From Weissella muntiaci (GTDB taxonomy: Bacteria > Bacillota > Bacilli > Lactobacillales > Lactobacillaceae), in NCBI RefSeq assembly GCF_008107635.1, contig NZ_SDGZ01000015.1, positions 1 to 64,000 on the forward strand: a DNA stretch of 64,000 nt, written 5' to 3'. The notes beneath the pieces were generated by a model. It saw only the letters and a program-made list of their open reading frames with translations, was not told where the DNA came from and did not search any database. Position numbers and translations under genes: made by a program. Position 1 is the stretch's first letter; each line of letters opens with the position of its first letter. Below are positions 36,928 to 47,047 of this stretch, piece after piece.

Positions 36928-37215
36928 TTAGTTTTCGTTGAACAATTGAATGTCCTTTGAAGCAGAAGTCAACTTAATGATTGCCTTCTTACGCTTCTTA
37001 GTGTAACCAGAGAAGCGACCTTGGCGCTTCAACTTACCACGTACGTTTGCTGTGTTGATCTTTTCGATTTTAACTTCGAAAATCTCTTCAATAGCGCGCT
37101 TAATTTGTGGCTTTGTGGCACGAACATCAACTTCAAACGTATAACGCTTTTCATCCAAAACGTTCATAGTTTGCTCAGTGATGATCGGGCGCAAAATGAT
37201 ATCACGTGCGTCCAT
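36928..37215 (-). CDS. rplW: 50S ribosomal protein L23
   Basis: A 95-residue exit-tunnel protein, docking site for trigger factor and [26 protein letters not shown] begins it. Its start overlaps the rplD stop by one base. Confidence 0.97.
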   Translation of the reverse strand: MDARDIILRPIITEQTMNVLDEKRYTFEVDVRATKPQIKRAIEEIFEVKIEKINTANVRGKLKRQGRFSGYTKKRKKAIIKLTSASKDIQLFNEN

Positions 37216-37838
37216 TATGCCAAAACCTCCTCAACTTGTGCCAAAGCTGATTGTACAACAATCAACTTATCGTTGTTGATTACGTCAAGAACGTTAACAC
37301 CCTTAGCTGTCATCACAGTAACATTTTGCAAGTTACGTGCTGCCAATGCTGCGTTAGTGTTGTTGTCGTCCAAAACGATCAACGTCTTTTCGTTTACGTT
37401 CAAGTTGTTCAAGACAGCCTTGAAGTCTTTTGTCTTTGGTGCGTCGAATGACAAAGCATCAACCATTACCAAAGCATTGTCCAAAACCTTTTGTGACAAT
37501 ACTGACTTCAATGCCAAACGGTAAACCTTCTTTGGCAACTTGTATGCGTATGAACGTGGTGTAGGTCCGAAGACAATACCACCTCCACGCCATTGTGGTG
37601 AACGGATTGAACCTTGGCGGGCACGTCCAGTACCCTTTTGACGCCATGGCTTCTTTCCACCACCGCGAACTGCTGAGCGGTTCTTAACGGCGTGTGTACC
37701 TTGACGCAATGATGCACGTTGCATCAAAACTGCATCAGTAATGACATTGTTGTTTGGCTCGATACCGAAGACAGCGTCGTTCAATTCAACTTCGCCGGCG
37801 TTTGAACCGTCTTGCTTAAACAAAGCAACCTTAGTCAT
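37215..37838 (-). CDS. rplD: 50S ribosomal protein L4
   Basis: A 207-residue protein whose long loop ([26 protein letters not shown], in two parts) reaches the tunnel. In E. coli, L4 also represses the S10 operon by binding its leader. The S10 leader here at 38889-39073 is structured, so similar control is possible but unproven. Confidence 0.97.
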   Translation of the reverse strand: MTKVALFKQDGSNAGEVELNDAVFGIEPNNNVITDAVLMQRASLRQGTHAVKNRSAVRGGGKKPWRQKGTGRARQGSIRSPQWRGGGIVFGPTPRSYAYKLPKKVYRLALKSVLSQKVLDNALVMVDALSFDAPKTKDFKAVLNNLNVNEKTLIVLDDNNTNAALAARNLQNVTVMTAKGVNVLDVINNDKLIVVQSALAQVEEVLA

Positions 37839-37861
37839 GTTATTTCCTCCCTTCGTCCTTA

Positions 37862-38488
37862 TTACTTAGCCTTGATAGAGCTCTTAACTGTAACAAGTGA
37901 CTTGTTGGCACCAGGAACATTTCCCTTAACCAAAATTACGTTGTTTTCAACGTCAACACGTACAACTTGTAAGTTTTGAACAGTACGCTTATGGTTACCC
38001 ATGCGTCCAGGCAATTTCTTACCCTTGAAGACGCGGTTGATAACGGCACCCATAGAACCTGGACGACGGTGATAACGAGAACCGTGCGCCATAGGACCAC
38101 GTGATTGGCCGTCCTTCTTGATGTTACCTTGGAAACCATGGCCCTTTGTGATTCCAGTAACGTCGACTGCTTCACCTGCGGCGAACAAATCAACCTTTAC
38201 TTCATCCCCAACGTTGTATTCTCCCTCAGCGTCGCGAATCTCACGAATGTAGCGCTTAGGGGTCGTGTTTGCCTTTGAGGCGTGACCTTGCTCAGGCTTG
38301 TTACTCAAAACGGCACGCTTGTCTTGGAAACCAAGTTGAACTGCACTATAGCCGTCGTTTTCCAAAGTTTTAACTTGTAGAACAACGTTAGCAGCAGCTT
38401 CAATCACAGTAACTGGGATAAGCTCACCGTTCTCAGTGAATACCTGAGTCATGCCGACTTTGCGGCCTAAGATACCCTTAGTAGTCAT
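37862..38488 (-). CDS. rplC: 50S ribosomal protein L3
   Basis: A 208-residue protein that opens [30 protein letters not shown]-type block (here [15 protein letters not shown]) and the RRPGSMGAV loop are conserved. It is 91 bases downstream of rpsJ. Confidence 0.97.
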   Translation of the reverse strand: MTTKGILGRKVGMTQVFTENGELIPVTVIEAAANVVLQVKTLENDGYSAVQLGFQDKRAVLSNKPEQGHASKANTTPKRYIREIRDAEGEYNVGDEVKVDLFAAGEAVDVTGITKGHGFQGNIKKDGQSRGPMAHGSRYHRRPGSMGAVINRVFKGKKLPGRMGNHKRTVQNLQVVRVDVENNVILVKGNVPGANKSLVTVKSSIKAK

Positions 38489-38579
38489 GACTATCTCCTT
38501 TTGTTTGGTAAATTTACTTTTTGGTTAGTTAAATGCATAACCAGGCAAGTTTGTTGTTGCTGTTGTTGCGTTGTAAAAA

Positions 38580-38888
38580 TTACAACTTGATTTCGATGTC
38601 GACACCACTTGGTAATTCAAGCTTTGACAATGCGTCAACAGTCTTAGCAGTTGGGTTCACGATATCGATCAAACGCTTGTGAGTGCGCATTTCGAATTGC
38701 TCACGTGAATCCTTGTGCTTGTGAGGTGAACGCAAAACTGTGTAAAGTGTGCGCTCAGTTGGCAAAGGAATTGGACCTGAAATTTCAGCGCCCGTACGCT
38801 TTGCTGTCTCAACAATCTTTTCTGCAGATGCATCCAAGATTTGGTGCTCGTAAGCCTTTAAACGGATACGAATCTTCTTATTTGCCAT
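38580..38888 (-). CDS. rpsJ: 30S ribosomal protein S10
   Basis: A 102-residue protein, also known as NusE for its role in antitermination. The true start is the ATG at 38888 ([16 protein letters not shown]), behind AGGGAGAACT; the open frame further upstream is leader RNA. It heads the supercluster of 25 genes that ends with rplQ. Confidence 0.98.
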   Translation of the reverse strand: MANKKIRIRLKAYEHQILDASAEKIVETAKRTGAEISGPIPLPTERTLYTVLRSPHKHKDSREQFEMRTHKRLIDIVNPTAKTVDALSKLELPSGVDIEIKL

Positions 38889-39073
38889 GATAGTTCTCCC
38901 TTCGTCCATATTGGAATATGAAACTAACTCCGTGGAAACTACCGACGCACCCCAAGAATCCATGGCACTGGTTCTCGTGGCAATGCCGCCGGGTGTGTCG
39001 CAACCTCCCACATCAACGCTCGTTGAATGTGTATCATGTGGGTCATTTGATTTCTCGCCTGGCTCACACGTAC
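38889..39073 (-). promoter_or_regulatory. Structured leader of the S10 operon
   Basis: About 185 bases of untranslated RNA precede rpsJ. A clear stem pairs CCCACAT (39036-39042 read on the minus strand) with ATGTGGG (39007-39013), with a CAACG/CGTTG stem inside. The downstream arm runs into GTGGGAGG, which is also before rplK and rplA. It may be the local counterpart of ribosomal-protein autoregulation, for example by L4. The ligand is not identifiable from sequence. Confidence 0.6.
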
Positions 39074-39079
39074 TTGACT

Positions 39080-39108
39080 ATATTACCGCGCCAGTTAATG
39101 AAATGCAA
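39080..39108 (-). promoter_or_regulatory. Promoter of the S10-spc-alpha supercluster
   Basis: On the minus strand TTGCAT (39103-39108) and TAATAT (39080-39085) are 17 bases apart, giving a start near 39073. The next 240 bases up to 39349 hold no other supportable feature. Confidence 0.65.
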
Positions 39109-39349
39109 CACTTTTCTTCATTAATTTTACATATATTTGCGCATAAAGAATCGAAACCGGTTTCATAATTTTAGTTCAAATATCCGCTCTTTTTCTTAGA
39201 GCCAATTCAGCTAGTCTTTTTGTATCGAAGAATTCGTTAATTATATAGTAGAAAACAGATTATTTAAACAAAAAGAAAACGAATCAAACCACGTATAACC
39301 GCACTTCAATCCGTTTTTCTTATTAGACAAGACCGTTACCAGACTATAT

Positions 39350-41278
39350 TTAGAATGCACCTCCTCCTCCTCCGCCAAAGCCGCCAGAGAATCCACCACC
39401 ACCGCCGAAACCGCCCGATCCAGTGTTAATGCTGGCCGCTGTTGTAAAACCGGTCACGGTTGTTGCTAGACTATAGTTCAGTGCCAGATACATCGGTAGA
39501 TAACTTCCATCGGCCGTTTGACTTAGATTTCCGGTTAAGTTGATATGCTTGAGTTTGATCAACTTCAGAACCTCATCCGCCAACCCAAAAGCCGTCGCAT
39601 AAACGAGATAGCGATTCCATAACACGATTGCGGCAAGCTCATCATCATCAAGGTGCGCGATTTCCTTAAGCATATTACGGAATCCTTGCCATTGAGCCTG
39701 TTTTTCAACGCCGGCTTTTGTTACAAGCCCATCTCGGCGCATCTTATTGAACTTAAAACCAACCACTAATAAACTAATTGTTGCTAGAACTGCCAAGATG
39801 ACTGCTATAAACGCAACGGGGGTTTGGTCACCACCAGCCAGTAGCACCGCAAAGACTAACGCAAACATTCCAACCGCCAATCCTAGCATGATCATTGGGA
39901 AAATCAGTTGGAACTTCTCACCGCTCGTCAGTGGCCGGAAGAACACCGTGGTCCCTTGTGCCTTTAGCTCCGCTCTGATTTCATCAGCAAGCAACTTAAC
40001 TTGATGATTGAAACTCTCTTCCGCTTTTACACCGGCCGCTTGCATTGCGACCTTATCCAAGGATTGATTAATTTGATAACCTGCAAACATGTTCTCAAAG
40101 GTTACCTGCTGTTGGTCATTAAAAATCATTGCCACTAAACGTTTCTCAGCAGGGCTTAAAATATTTGCCTTGTCTGCAACTTGGGCAAGCATTTTATCAT
40201 CAACCAATTGTAAAGCGCCCCGATCAATTAAATCAGTGATTGTTGCCATCACTAGGTCCTTAAAACCTAACGAACGGCTTTTACCAGCAATCGATAATTC
40301 ATCCAAATCAATGCTATATACCTGACTGGCCATTAGGAGCGGCTTTGTATCATCAGGTAAATCATAAATTCTGAGATTCTTTGGTGCGAGTTGCTTAATT
40401 TTTAACTGGTGTAACTTATAGATTAACCAAGCCAAACTAACCACAAAGAGGATGCTAGCAATAACTGGGAATAATTCACGATATAAGAAAATCATTAATT
40501 GACTACGCCTAGTAATTCCTGCCTCGGTTGCTTTGAATTTATCAAAATAAGCGGGCGCATCGCTAACTGCCCCACCAAAAGTACTGGCCTGCCAAATTCC
40601 ATGCAAGGCCAAATCACTTCCAGCAGTGATTGATGGTACATTGAAGCTAAAAACATTTTCCGCTTTATTAATTTGAACTGGTTTAATGAAATAACCCTGG
40701 TGTACCGCCAACTGGGCTTTTTGATCCGCTACTGGTGCAACCACCTTAAATGAAACGTTATTAATTGTTTCATCCCAATCCGAAATTGGAACCCAATTCA
40801 ACACAAAACTATCTCGATAAGCAAACAAAGGTTGGTCAAGCTCATACCGTGCAATCAATCTAACTTGATCTCCAGCATTTCCCGCATTGTAAACCTTGGT
40901 CACTAGGGCATCTGAGTTTTCAGTTGAACTTACTTGATAATCACCAGTCGCCAACTGTTGCCCGTTTCTAATTACCTCAATCTGCGGATCATTGACAATC
41001 TTGAATCCCTCTGGAGTATTCCCAGCTTGGCCCAAAGTTAAATACTGCCCATTGTATGTACTTGAGAAGTCGTAGTCGACAGCCTCTTCATAAATCGCTC
41101 GTTGTGTTCCATCAGAATTAGCTGGTTCCAAGGTTAAAGTACCTTGATATTTTGAGATTGTATAATCTACCGTTTGGGCGGCGTTAACACCTGTTCCAAC
41201 AGCAAATGAAATTATTGCTATGCTCAAAGTTATTAAACCCACTAAACTAACTTTAAGCCAATCTTTAATTCGTTTCAT
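39350..41278 (-). CDS. DUF2207 membrane protein
   Basis: A 642-residue protein. A signal or anchor segment (VGLITLSIAIISFAVGTGV) leads to an extracellular beta-rich DUF2207 domain (about residues 35-255). A membrane helix near 270 (FPVIASILFVVSLAWLIY) and a cytosolic part follow, then two more helices around 465-510. The C-terminus is glycine-rich, GSGGFGGGGGFSGGFGGGGG, as is common in this family. Function is unknown; it is often called YciQ-like. It is a single gene downstream of nothing and upstream of the ribosomal promoter. Confidence 0.85.
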   Translation of the reverse strand: MKRIKDWLKVSLVGLITLSIAIISFAVGTGVNAAQTVDYTISKYQGTLTLEPANSDGTQRAIYEEAVDYDFSSTYNGQYLTLGQAGNTPEGFKIVNDPQIEVIRNGQQLATGDYQVSSTENSDALVTKVYNAGNAGDQVRLIARYELDQPLFAYRDSFVLNWVPISDWDETINNVSFKVVAPVADQKAQLAVHQGYFIKPVQINKAENVFSFNVPSITAGSDLALHGIWQASTFGGAVSDAPAYFDKFKATEAGITRRSQLMIFLYRELFPVIASILFVVSLAWLIYKLHQLKIKQLAPKNLRIYDLPDDTKPLLMASQVYSIDLDELSIAGKSRSLGFKDLVMATITDLIDRGALQLVDDKMLAQVADKANILSPAEKRLVAMIFNDQQQVTFENMFAGYQINQSLDKVAMQAAGVKAEESFNHQVKLLADEIRAELKAQGTTVFFRPLTSGEKFQLIFPMIMLGLAVGMFALVFAVLLAGGDQTPVAFIAVILAVLATISLLVVGFKFNKMRRDGLVTKAGVEKQAQWQGFRNMLKEIAHLDDDELAAIVLWNRYLVYATAFGLADEVLKLIKLKHINLTGNLSQTADGSYLPMYLALNYSLATTVTGFTTAASINTGSGGFGGGGGFSGGFGGGGGGAF

Positions 41279-41370
41279 AAGGCCATACCCACAACTTTCA
41301 TAAGTCTACTCTAGGGTAATTATACACCGAAACCTTCCGTGTTGACCTGGCGTATGCTTACACCAGCAAA

Positions 41371-41409
41371 CAAAAAACGGACAATGCTAATGATAAAATC
41401 AGCTTGTCC
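41371..41409 (-). terminator. Terminator after tsaD
   Basis: GGACAA with TTGTCC, and inside GCTGAT with ATTAGC, form a stem followed by GTTTTTTG on the minus strand. It lies 20 bases beyond the tsaD stop. Confidence 0.85.
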
Positions 41410-41429
41410 ATTCATAACGATATTAAAAT

Positions 41430-42452
41430 CTATTCTTCTAAGTACGGAAATTCCAAAGCTGGATTAGCATTTAAATCCCAACCAGCTCGAGCACCGTGGC
41501 GATAGGCAATATCTCCAGCGGCTCCAATCATTGCAGCATTATCTCCGGCTAACTTGATTGGTACTGGAATATAATGCACGGCTGGGAAATCGGCCAACAA
41601 TTCATCCAATCCAGCTCGTAAACCTTGATTGGCCGCAACACCTCCGGCTACGATGAATGATTTCACCGGATAAGCTTGAAGCGCATGCCGAGTCTTGGTT
41701 AACAGCACCTCCAATACCGCCGCTTGAAAGGAGCTTGCTAAATTGATGTGGTCAATCACTTCATCACGTTGTTCAGCATTATGTAATAGATTAATCACAG
41801 CACTTTTCAAACCTGAAAATGAAAAGTCATAATTATCATCCGTCAGCATTGGCCGAGGTAGCTGGTAGACATCCTGACCTTGATGGGCCATTTCATCAAT
41901 CAACCGGCCAGAGGGATATTGCAAGCCCATTGTTCGACCGACCTTATCATAACTCTCACCAGCCGCGTCATCTTGCGTATCGCCAATCACCAAATACTCA
42001 TACTCAGCCTTCATTAAGACCAACTCAGTGTGCCCACCTGATACCATCAATGCCAATGCAGGGTATTGAATTGGCTCGACAAAATTAGCAGCTGAAATAT
42101 GCCCGGCTAAATGAATTACCGGAACCAACGGTAAGTTATGCGCCCATGCAATTGTCTTGGCCGCGGTTACACCAATCAACAACGCCCCCACCAGGCCTGG
42201 ACCTTGAGTAACTGCGATTGCTGTTAAATCCGTGTAAGTTAAGTGAGCCTCCTCTAATGCAGCGTCAGCAAGAATTGTCACCTGTTCGATATGATGCCGG
42301 CTAGCAACCTCAGGCACAATCCCGCCAAAGCGTTGATGACTCTTGATCTGCGTAGCTGTCTGTAGGCTAACTATTTCATGACCATCTTGTACGATTGCCA
42401 CACTTGTCTCGTCGGCGCTCGACTCAAAAGCCATTATTAATCTTTTTGCCAT
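41430..42452 (-). CDS. tsaD: tRNA t6A threonylcarbamoyltransferase subunit TsaD
   Basis: A 340-residue ASKHA protein that transfers threonylcarbamoyl to A37 of ANN-reading tRNAs. The start [13 protein letters not shown], metal-binding histidines in [28 protein letters not shown] and [11 protein letters not shown] are all family motifs. It lies in one operon with tsaB and two acetyltransferases. Confidence 0.97.
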   Translation of the reverse strand: MAKRLIMAFESSADETSVAIVQDGHEIVSLQTATQIKSHQRFGGIVPEVASRHHIEQVTILADAALEEAHLTYTDLTAIAVTQGPGLVGALLIGVTAAKTIAWAHNLPLVPVIHLAGHISAANFVEPIQYPALALMVSGGHTELVLMKAEYEYLVIGDTQDDAAGESYDKVGRTMGLQYPSGRLIDEMAHQGQDVYQLPRPMLTDDNYDFSFSGLKSAVINLLHNAEQRDEVIDHINLASSFQAAVLEVLLTKTRHALQAYPVKSFIVAGGVAANQGLRAGLDELLADFPAVHYIPVPIKLAGDNAAMIGAAGDIAYRHGARAGWDLNANPALEFPYLEE

Positions 42453-42468
42453 CTTCTTTACGCCTCCG

Positions 42469-42915
42469 TCATTTTCTTAATGGTAAATAGAGATCCATCA
42501 AGTAAGCGTCCTCTTTCGGCTTACTATAGTAATCTTCACGAATATTATAAATCTCAAATCCAATTCGTTCATACAGGTGATGCGCACGTTTATTGCCATG
42601 ACGCACTTCCAGCATAACGCGTGTTTTTGCCGGGAAATGATCAAACCATTCAAGCAAAAGTTGCTCTGCTAAGTGTTGCCCTTGAAACGCTGGAATAATT
42701 GCCACATTGCTAATTGATAGCTCATCAACAATCAGTGTCCCGCCGACAAAGCCAACTGCTTCACCATCAATTTCAATGATTAAATAGGACACCCATTTGT
42801 TCAACAAATCATGCGTGAAAATTTGTTTGGACCAAGGCGAACCACCATAGGCCAACTTAGCAAGATGATATAATTCATCAGCGGTTGTCTTTGAACGATA
42901 ATTGACCGTCGTCAT
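42469..42915 (-). CDS. rimI: RimI-like ribosomal-protein alanine N-acetyltransferase
   Basis: A 148-residue GNAT protein. The acetyl-CoA loop is [10 protein letters not shown] and the late motif [33 protein letters not shown] is typical of RimI. The start is taken at ATG 42915; GGAG lies 12 bases upstream, while the ATG at 42927 touches it directly. It overlaps the preceding acetyltransferase by 38 bases and stands just before tsaD, the usual rimI place. Confidence 0.83.
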   Translation of the reverse strand: MTTVNYRSKTTADELYHLAKLAYGGSPWSKQIFTHDLLNKWVSYLIIEIDGEAVGFVGGTLIVDELSISNVAIIPAFQGQHLAEQLLLEWFDHFPAKTRVMLEVRHGNKRAHHLYERIGFEIYNIREDYYSKPKEDAYLMDLYLPLRK

Positions 42916-43492
42916 CTTTCGTACCATCTCCTAACATTTGTGCCATATCATAGGCATCTTCACCTGTATCATCATAATATTTTGCCCGTGTTCGTACAAT
43001 TTGAAAGCCCAAACGTTCATAAAGCGCCACTGCGCCTACATTTGACACCCGGACCTCTAGCGAAACCCGATTAAAATTAATCTGTTGTGCCACTGTCATA
43101 ATGTAGGTCAACAAAAAGGTCCCTAAACCACGTTTCTGCCAATCAGGCGCAATCGTAATATTACTAATATGCACATCCTTAATTCCAGGACGAAAACTAG
43201 CAATGATATAGCCAGCCAATGAATTCGTTTCTGGCTCACGAATCAGCACAAATAACGAATTGTGCGGTTGGCTCAACAGATCATAAAAGACGCCTTCCGC
43301 CCAAGGTTCCTCTCCTTCATAGGCCCAACGTTCAACCAAAACCATCTCAGCAATGTCGTCACGACTAGCTGGACGCAATTCAAAACTGCGTCCTCGTACG
43401 GTAATCATTTGCCGAAAATTACGGACTTGTTCTGGCAATGGTCGGCTGATCCACGTGAACCAGTTTCTAAACTTTCTCCACAAATCCATCAT
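42878..43492 (-). CDS. Second GNAT acetyltransferase between tsaB and tsaD
   Basis: A 204-residue protein with a basic Trp-rich N-terminal extension (DLWRKFRNWFTWISRPLPEQ) before a GNAT domain. The acetyl-CoA motif is WQKRGLGTFLLTYIM, and NVGAVALYERLGFQIVRTRAKYYDDTGEDAYDM is close to RimI. It starts inside the tsaB end (26-base overlap, AGGGG upstream) and overlaps rimI. Two RimI-like genes in this operon suggest an old duplication with one copy extended. Substrate unknown; RimI-type activity is a guess. Confidence 0.8.
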   Translation of the reverse strand: MMDLWRKFRNWFTWISRPLPEQVRNFRQMITVRGRSFELRPASRDDIAEMVLVERWAYEGEEPWAEGVFYDLLSQPHNSLFVLIREPETNSLAGYIIASFRPGIKDVHISNITIAPDWQKRGLGTFLLTYIMTVAQQINFNRVSLEVRVSNVGAVALYERLGFQIVRTRAKYYDDTGEDAYDMAQMLGDGTKDDDGQLSFKDNR

Positions 43493-44189
43493 GACTAACC
43501 CCTGGATGAGCTTTCGCCCAATCCACTTCTGCCTGTGATAGGCGCAAATAATTCGGTACAAATTGATGAATCGCATCAATGTCTGTAATTGGCTTTTCCA
43601 ATTCTGCTAACATCATCAGATTAGCCGCATTTGGTAAGTTCGTTGTGCTGAACTCCGCTGTTGGAAGTGCTTCCCGTAAAGCTACTTCAAAACGACCAAT
43701 CTCGCCAACAAAGATCACGTCCGTCGCAGTCGTTTTTAAATCATCGATTAATTTCTGTAAATTACTATGTCGATCTGCTTGGACACTAGTAAGTCTTCCA
43801 GCTAAATAACGGTAACCACCGACATACATATTATCATTTCGTGCGTCCATAATTGGCACAATTAATTTATCAGTTGCCATGACATTAGCAGCCAATAAAG
43901 CCAAGCTTGAAACGCCAACTAATGCAAGATTTAACGTAAATGCCAAAGTCTTAGCAGTTGTAACCGCAATTCGAAGACCAGTGTACGAACCTGGTCCTTG
44001 ACTAACAATTACCTGATCCAAGTCATTTGGTTGCCAACTAGCTGCCTTTAACAACTCATCCATAAAGGGCAAGAGTTGTACCGAATGATTTTTCAAAACA
44101 TTGGTAGCTCGTTGATCAACTAATTTATCATCTTCAAAAATCGCAACAGATAGTGGCTGATTCGAGGTGTCAAAAGCAATTGTTTTCAT
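43467..44189 (-). CDS. tsaB: tRNA t6A subunit TsaB
   Basis: A 240-residue inactive paralogue of TsaD that scaffolds the t6A complex. It starts MKTIAFDTSNQPLSVAIFED after AAAAAGGAG; QGPGSYTGLRIAVTTAKTLAFTLN is the signature. It heads the tsaB-GNAT-rimI-tsaD operon. TsaE, the third subunit, is not in the window. Confidence 0.95.
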   Translation of the reverse strand: MKTIAFDTSNQPLSVAIFEDDKLVDQRATNVLKNHSVQLLPFMDELLKAASWQPNDLDQVIVSQGPGSYTGLRIAVTTAKTLAFTLNLALVGVSSLALLAANVMATDKLIVPIMDARNDNMYVGGYRYLAGRLTSVQADRHSNLQKLIDDLKTTATDVIFVGEIGRFEVALREALPTAEFSTTNLPNAANLMMLAELEKPITDIDAIHQFVPNYLRLSQAEVDWAKAHPGVSHDGFVEKV

Positions 44190-44323
44190 GTTCCACTCCT
44201 TTTTCGCTAACTTCGATTTTACACTGCTTTGGGCTTTGGATAAAGATAAAACATTTTCCAAAGACAATAAAAAGGCCACACAATCATTCTCAGATTATGC
44301 AGTCTTTATTTTAAATCTGTCAA

Positions 44324-45316
44324 TTAACGATCTTCATAACCCTTTGGGTGCTTTTGGTGCCAAGTCCATGCTGTTTTGATAATCTCTTCAACACTTTCGT
44401 ACTCTGGCTGCCAGTTCAAGATTGAACGGGCCTTATCAGAAGCCGCAACAAGTGAATCGGGATCTCCAGCACGGCGTGGGCCGATTTCGGCTGGAATCGC
44501 TTGACCAGTTGCTTGACGAGCTGCTTCAACCATTTGCTTAACAGAATATCCATTCGCTGAGCCTAGGTTAAATTGATTTGACGCTTTACCTTCAGCAAGG
44601 TAGTCTAAGGCCAAAATATGCGCTTTAACCAGATCCATCACATGCACGTAATCACGAACATTGAAGCCATCTGGCGTATTGTAATCATCACCAAACATCA
44701 TGATCTTCTCGCGCTCACCCAAGGCAGTTTGCAAGATAATCGGTACTAGGTGTGTCTCAACTGGATGATCTTCACCAATTGAACCATCTGCCTTAGCTCC
44801 GGCAACGTTGAAATAACGCAATGCAACCCACTTCAATCCGTAGGCCTCGTCAGCCCACTTCATAATGTGTTCCATTTGTAGCTTTGATTCACCATATGGA
44901 TTGATTGGGTTTTGAGGAGTCGTTTCACTAATTGGGCTCTCTTCTGGCGTACCGTAAGTGGCCGCAGTCGATGAGAAGACAATCTGCTTTACATTAAACT
45001 CAAGCATCACTTCCAAAAGTGCAATCATCCCCGCCGTATTATTATCAAAATACTTTAGCGGATCCTTCATTGATTCCGGCACAATTGATGAAGCCGCAAA
45101 ATGAACTACCTGATCAATTTTCTCATCACGGAAAATTTGACGCATTGCATCTTTATCCCGAATGTCGACCTCATAGAAAGGCACACCGGCTGGTACGGCC
45201 TTACGATGCCCCGTTAGCAGATTATCAACAACCACAACATCTCGTTGCTCTTGTAAAAGTAAATCAACCATATGTGAGCCGATGTATCCAGCCCCACCTA
45301 ATACTAATGTAGTCAT
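44324..45316 (-). CDS. galE: UDP-glucose 4-epimerase
   Basis: A 330-residue short-chain dehydrogenase fold. The NAD motif is [16 protein letters not shown]; the catalytic Ser/Tyr/Lys are in SSTAATYG and [11 protein letters not shown]. It interconverts UDP-glucose and UDP-galactose for galactose use and for cell-surface sugars. No other Leloir gene is adjacent. Confidence 0.95.
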   Translation of the reverse strand: MTTLVLGGAGYIGSHMVDLLLQEQRDVVVVDNLLTGHRKAVPAGVPFYEVDIRDKDAMRQIFRDEKIDQVVHFAASSIVPESMKDPLKYFDNNTAGMIALLEVMLEFNVKQIVFSSTAATYGTPEESPISETTPQNPINPYGESKLQMEHIMKWADEAYGLKWVALRYFNVAGAKADGSIGEDHPVETHLVPIILQTALGEREKIMMFGDDYNTPDGFNVRDYVHVMDLVKAHILALDYLAEGKASNQFNLGSANGYSVKQMVEAARQATGQAIPAEIGPRRAGDPDSLVAASDKARSILNWQPEYESVEEIIKTAWTWHQKHPKGYEDR

Positions 45317-45431
45317 GTAAACTCCTCAATTCTTCATCACTAGGTAATAAATCGTTATTCTATAATTCTAAAACACATTTCTCAGCCAAAAGTGGATTAA
45401 ACGATGTTATATCATTCACTTATCGAAACTA

Positions 45432-46169
45432 TTAAAGCTCAGTCCAGGTAATTTCAGCCTCTGCTGAAAGCGTACCATTCGCCCAAATCTGATGCAACGT
45501 TGTATTGCCAACGATTTTGACTTCTGAACGAACATACTCGCCTAAACGAACTTCTTGCTCATACTTGATATTTACAGCTGTTGGTTCATGACTGGTTATG
45601 AAGTCGGCTCCTAACACATCCTGCATCCAATCAGGATACTTCGAATTGTTAACATGTTGGTTCGAATCAATGTCTGAGAATCTAACTGCATATTCCTGAA
45701 CTTGATCGGCCTCCATCCCCTCTTCGAATTTCGTTGGTTCAGCCAAGCGCGGAATTCTTTTAACCTGATCTGCTTGATAAGCATCAACCATTGCTTGCGG
45801 AATCCGTGCAACCTTGCGTTTCTCCATATCAACCATTGTGTAGAAAGCATCTACATCAACCAAGACATTGCCTGCCTGATCCAAGATCCGATATAGTCGC
45901 TTGGCAAAGAACGGATTAAATTCCTTGGCCATTGTCTGAAGAATGACCTGTTCACCATCAACTGGACGTCGGTTGATCTTCATGTCTTCTTGAAGGATGA
46001 TCCAACCAACCCCATTTTCATGCGTAAACTTTGGTCCAACACCTAAATCAACCGATTGCTTTGTTGACGATAACACCACCAAATTAAAAATCATTGGCAA
46101 GCTCAATTTACCAGTCACATCAGCCTCATAATAAAGAATTTCATGTGGCGTGCTGTACATCTCTGCCAT
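45432..46169 (-). CDS. Acyl-ACP thioesterase
   Basis: A 245-residue double hot-dog protein of the FatA/FatB-like family (EILYYEADVTGKLSLPMIF, DIDSNQHVNNSKYPDWM with the catalytic Asn-His). It releases free fatty acids from acyl carrier protein. It is 5 bases downstream of rsmI and may be co-transcribed with the dnaX-rsmI group. Confidence 0.9.
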   Translation of the reverse strand: MAEMYSTPHEILYYEADVTGKLSLPMIFNLVVLSSTKQSVDLGVGPKFTHENGVGWIILQEDMKINRRPVDGEQVILQTMAKEFNPFFAKRLYRILDQAGNVLVDVDAFYTMVDMEKRKVARIPQAMVDAYQADQVKRIPRLAEPTKFEEGMEADQVQEYAVRFSDIDSNQHVNNSKYPDWMQDVLGADFITSHEPTAVNIKYEQEVRLGEYVRSEVKIVGNTTLHQIWANGTLSAEAEITWTEL

Positions 46170-46174
46170 TTAAC

Positions 46175-47047
46175 CTATTCTCCCCGATAATTTAAATATA
46201 ATTTTTGCCGGTCTAACTGACGATCCTTCGCAATTTGTTTGACGGCCGCCGTAATCTTTAGGCCTTGATCAACCAATGCCTGCACAGCCTCAAGATCCGA
46301 CAAATCCGCTAACGGATCAATCGCACTCTCCATCGTCGGTGCCGAATTACCAGCAACCAACACCACAAACTCGCCACGAATTTCATTTTCTTCAGCCCAT
46401 TGTAAGACTTCCGCCAGCGTTCCACGAATGAACTCTTCATAACGCTTGGTCAATTCGCGTGCTAAAACAACTGCTCGTTCAGCCCCGAAGACCGTGACCA
46501 TATTCCCCAGTGTTTTTGCTAAACGATGTGGTGCTTCATAAAACAACATCGTCTGCGTCTGACGATTCAAAAGCTCCAGCTCCGCCAATTGCTCCTTGGG
46601 CTTCCGTGCCAGAAAACCGTAGAACATAAATGGCTGTGGCGCCAAACCAGACGCAACTAATGCAGTAATTCCGGCTGAAGCACCTGGCAAAGGTACCACC
46701 GGAATATTAACTGCAATCGCCGCCGTTACCAATTCATGACCTGGATCAGAAATAGATGGCATTCCCGCATCAGAGACCTGAGCTACGTCCTCACCATTCT
46801 GCAAGCGCTCAATTAGCTCCGGAATACGGCTCTCCTTATTGTGCTCATGAAAGGAAATCTGCTTGGTTAAAATATCAAATTGATTTAGCAATTGTTGTGT
46901 ATGCCGAGTATCCTCAGCGGCAATCACTGCAACTGACTTTAACGTGTCAATTGATCGTACTGTCATGTCACCTAGATTGCCAATTGGCGTCGGAACTAAA
47001 TATAACGTCCCAGTTTGGTGATTTGAAAAGCTCTTTTGTTGATTCAT
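46175..47047 (-). CDS. rsmI: 16S rRNA (cytidine-2'-O-)-methyltransferase RsmI
   Basis: A 290-residue tetrapyrrole-methylase-fold enzyme acting on C1402. LYLVPTPIGNLGDMTVRSID, EDTRHTQQLL and VSDAGMPSISDPGHELV are family motifs. It follows holB directly, with no gap. Confidence 0.96.
   Translation of the reverse strand: MNQQKSFSNHQTGTLYLVPTPIGNLGDMTVRSIDTLKSVAVIAAEDTRHTQQLLNQFDILTKQISFHEHNKESRIPELIERLQNGEDVAQVSDAGMPSISDPGHELVTAAIAVNIPVVPLPGASAGITALVASGLAPQPFMFYGFLARKPKEQLAELELLNRQTQTMLFYEAPHRLAKTLGNMVTVFGAERAVVLARELTKRYEEFIRGTLAEVLQWAEENEIRGEFVVLVAGNSAPTMESAIDPLADLSDLEAVQALVDQGLKITAAVKQIAKDRQLDRQKLYLNYRGE

Noticed and set aside
38889-39011. N-terminal extension of rpsJ
   Set aside because: S10 is invariably about 102 residues starting [10 protein letters not shown]; the extension is the open leader frame and a good ribosome binding site precedes 38888.
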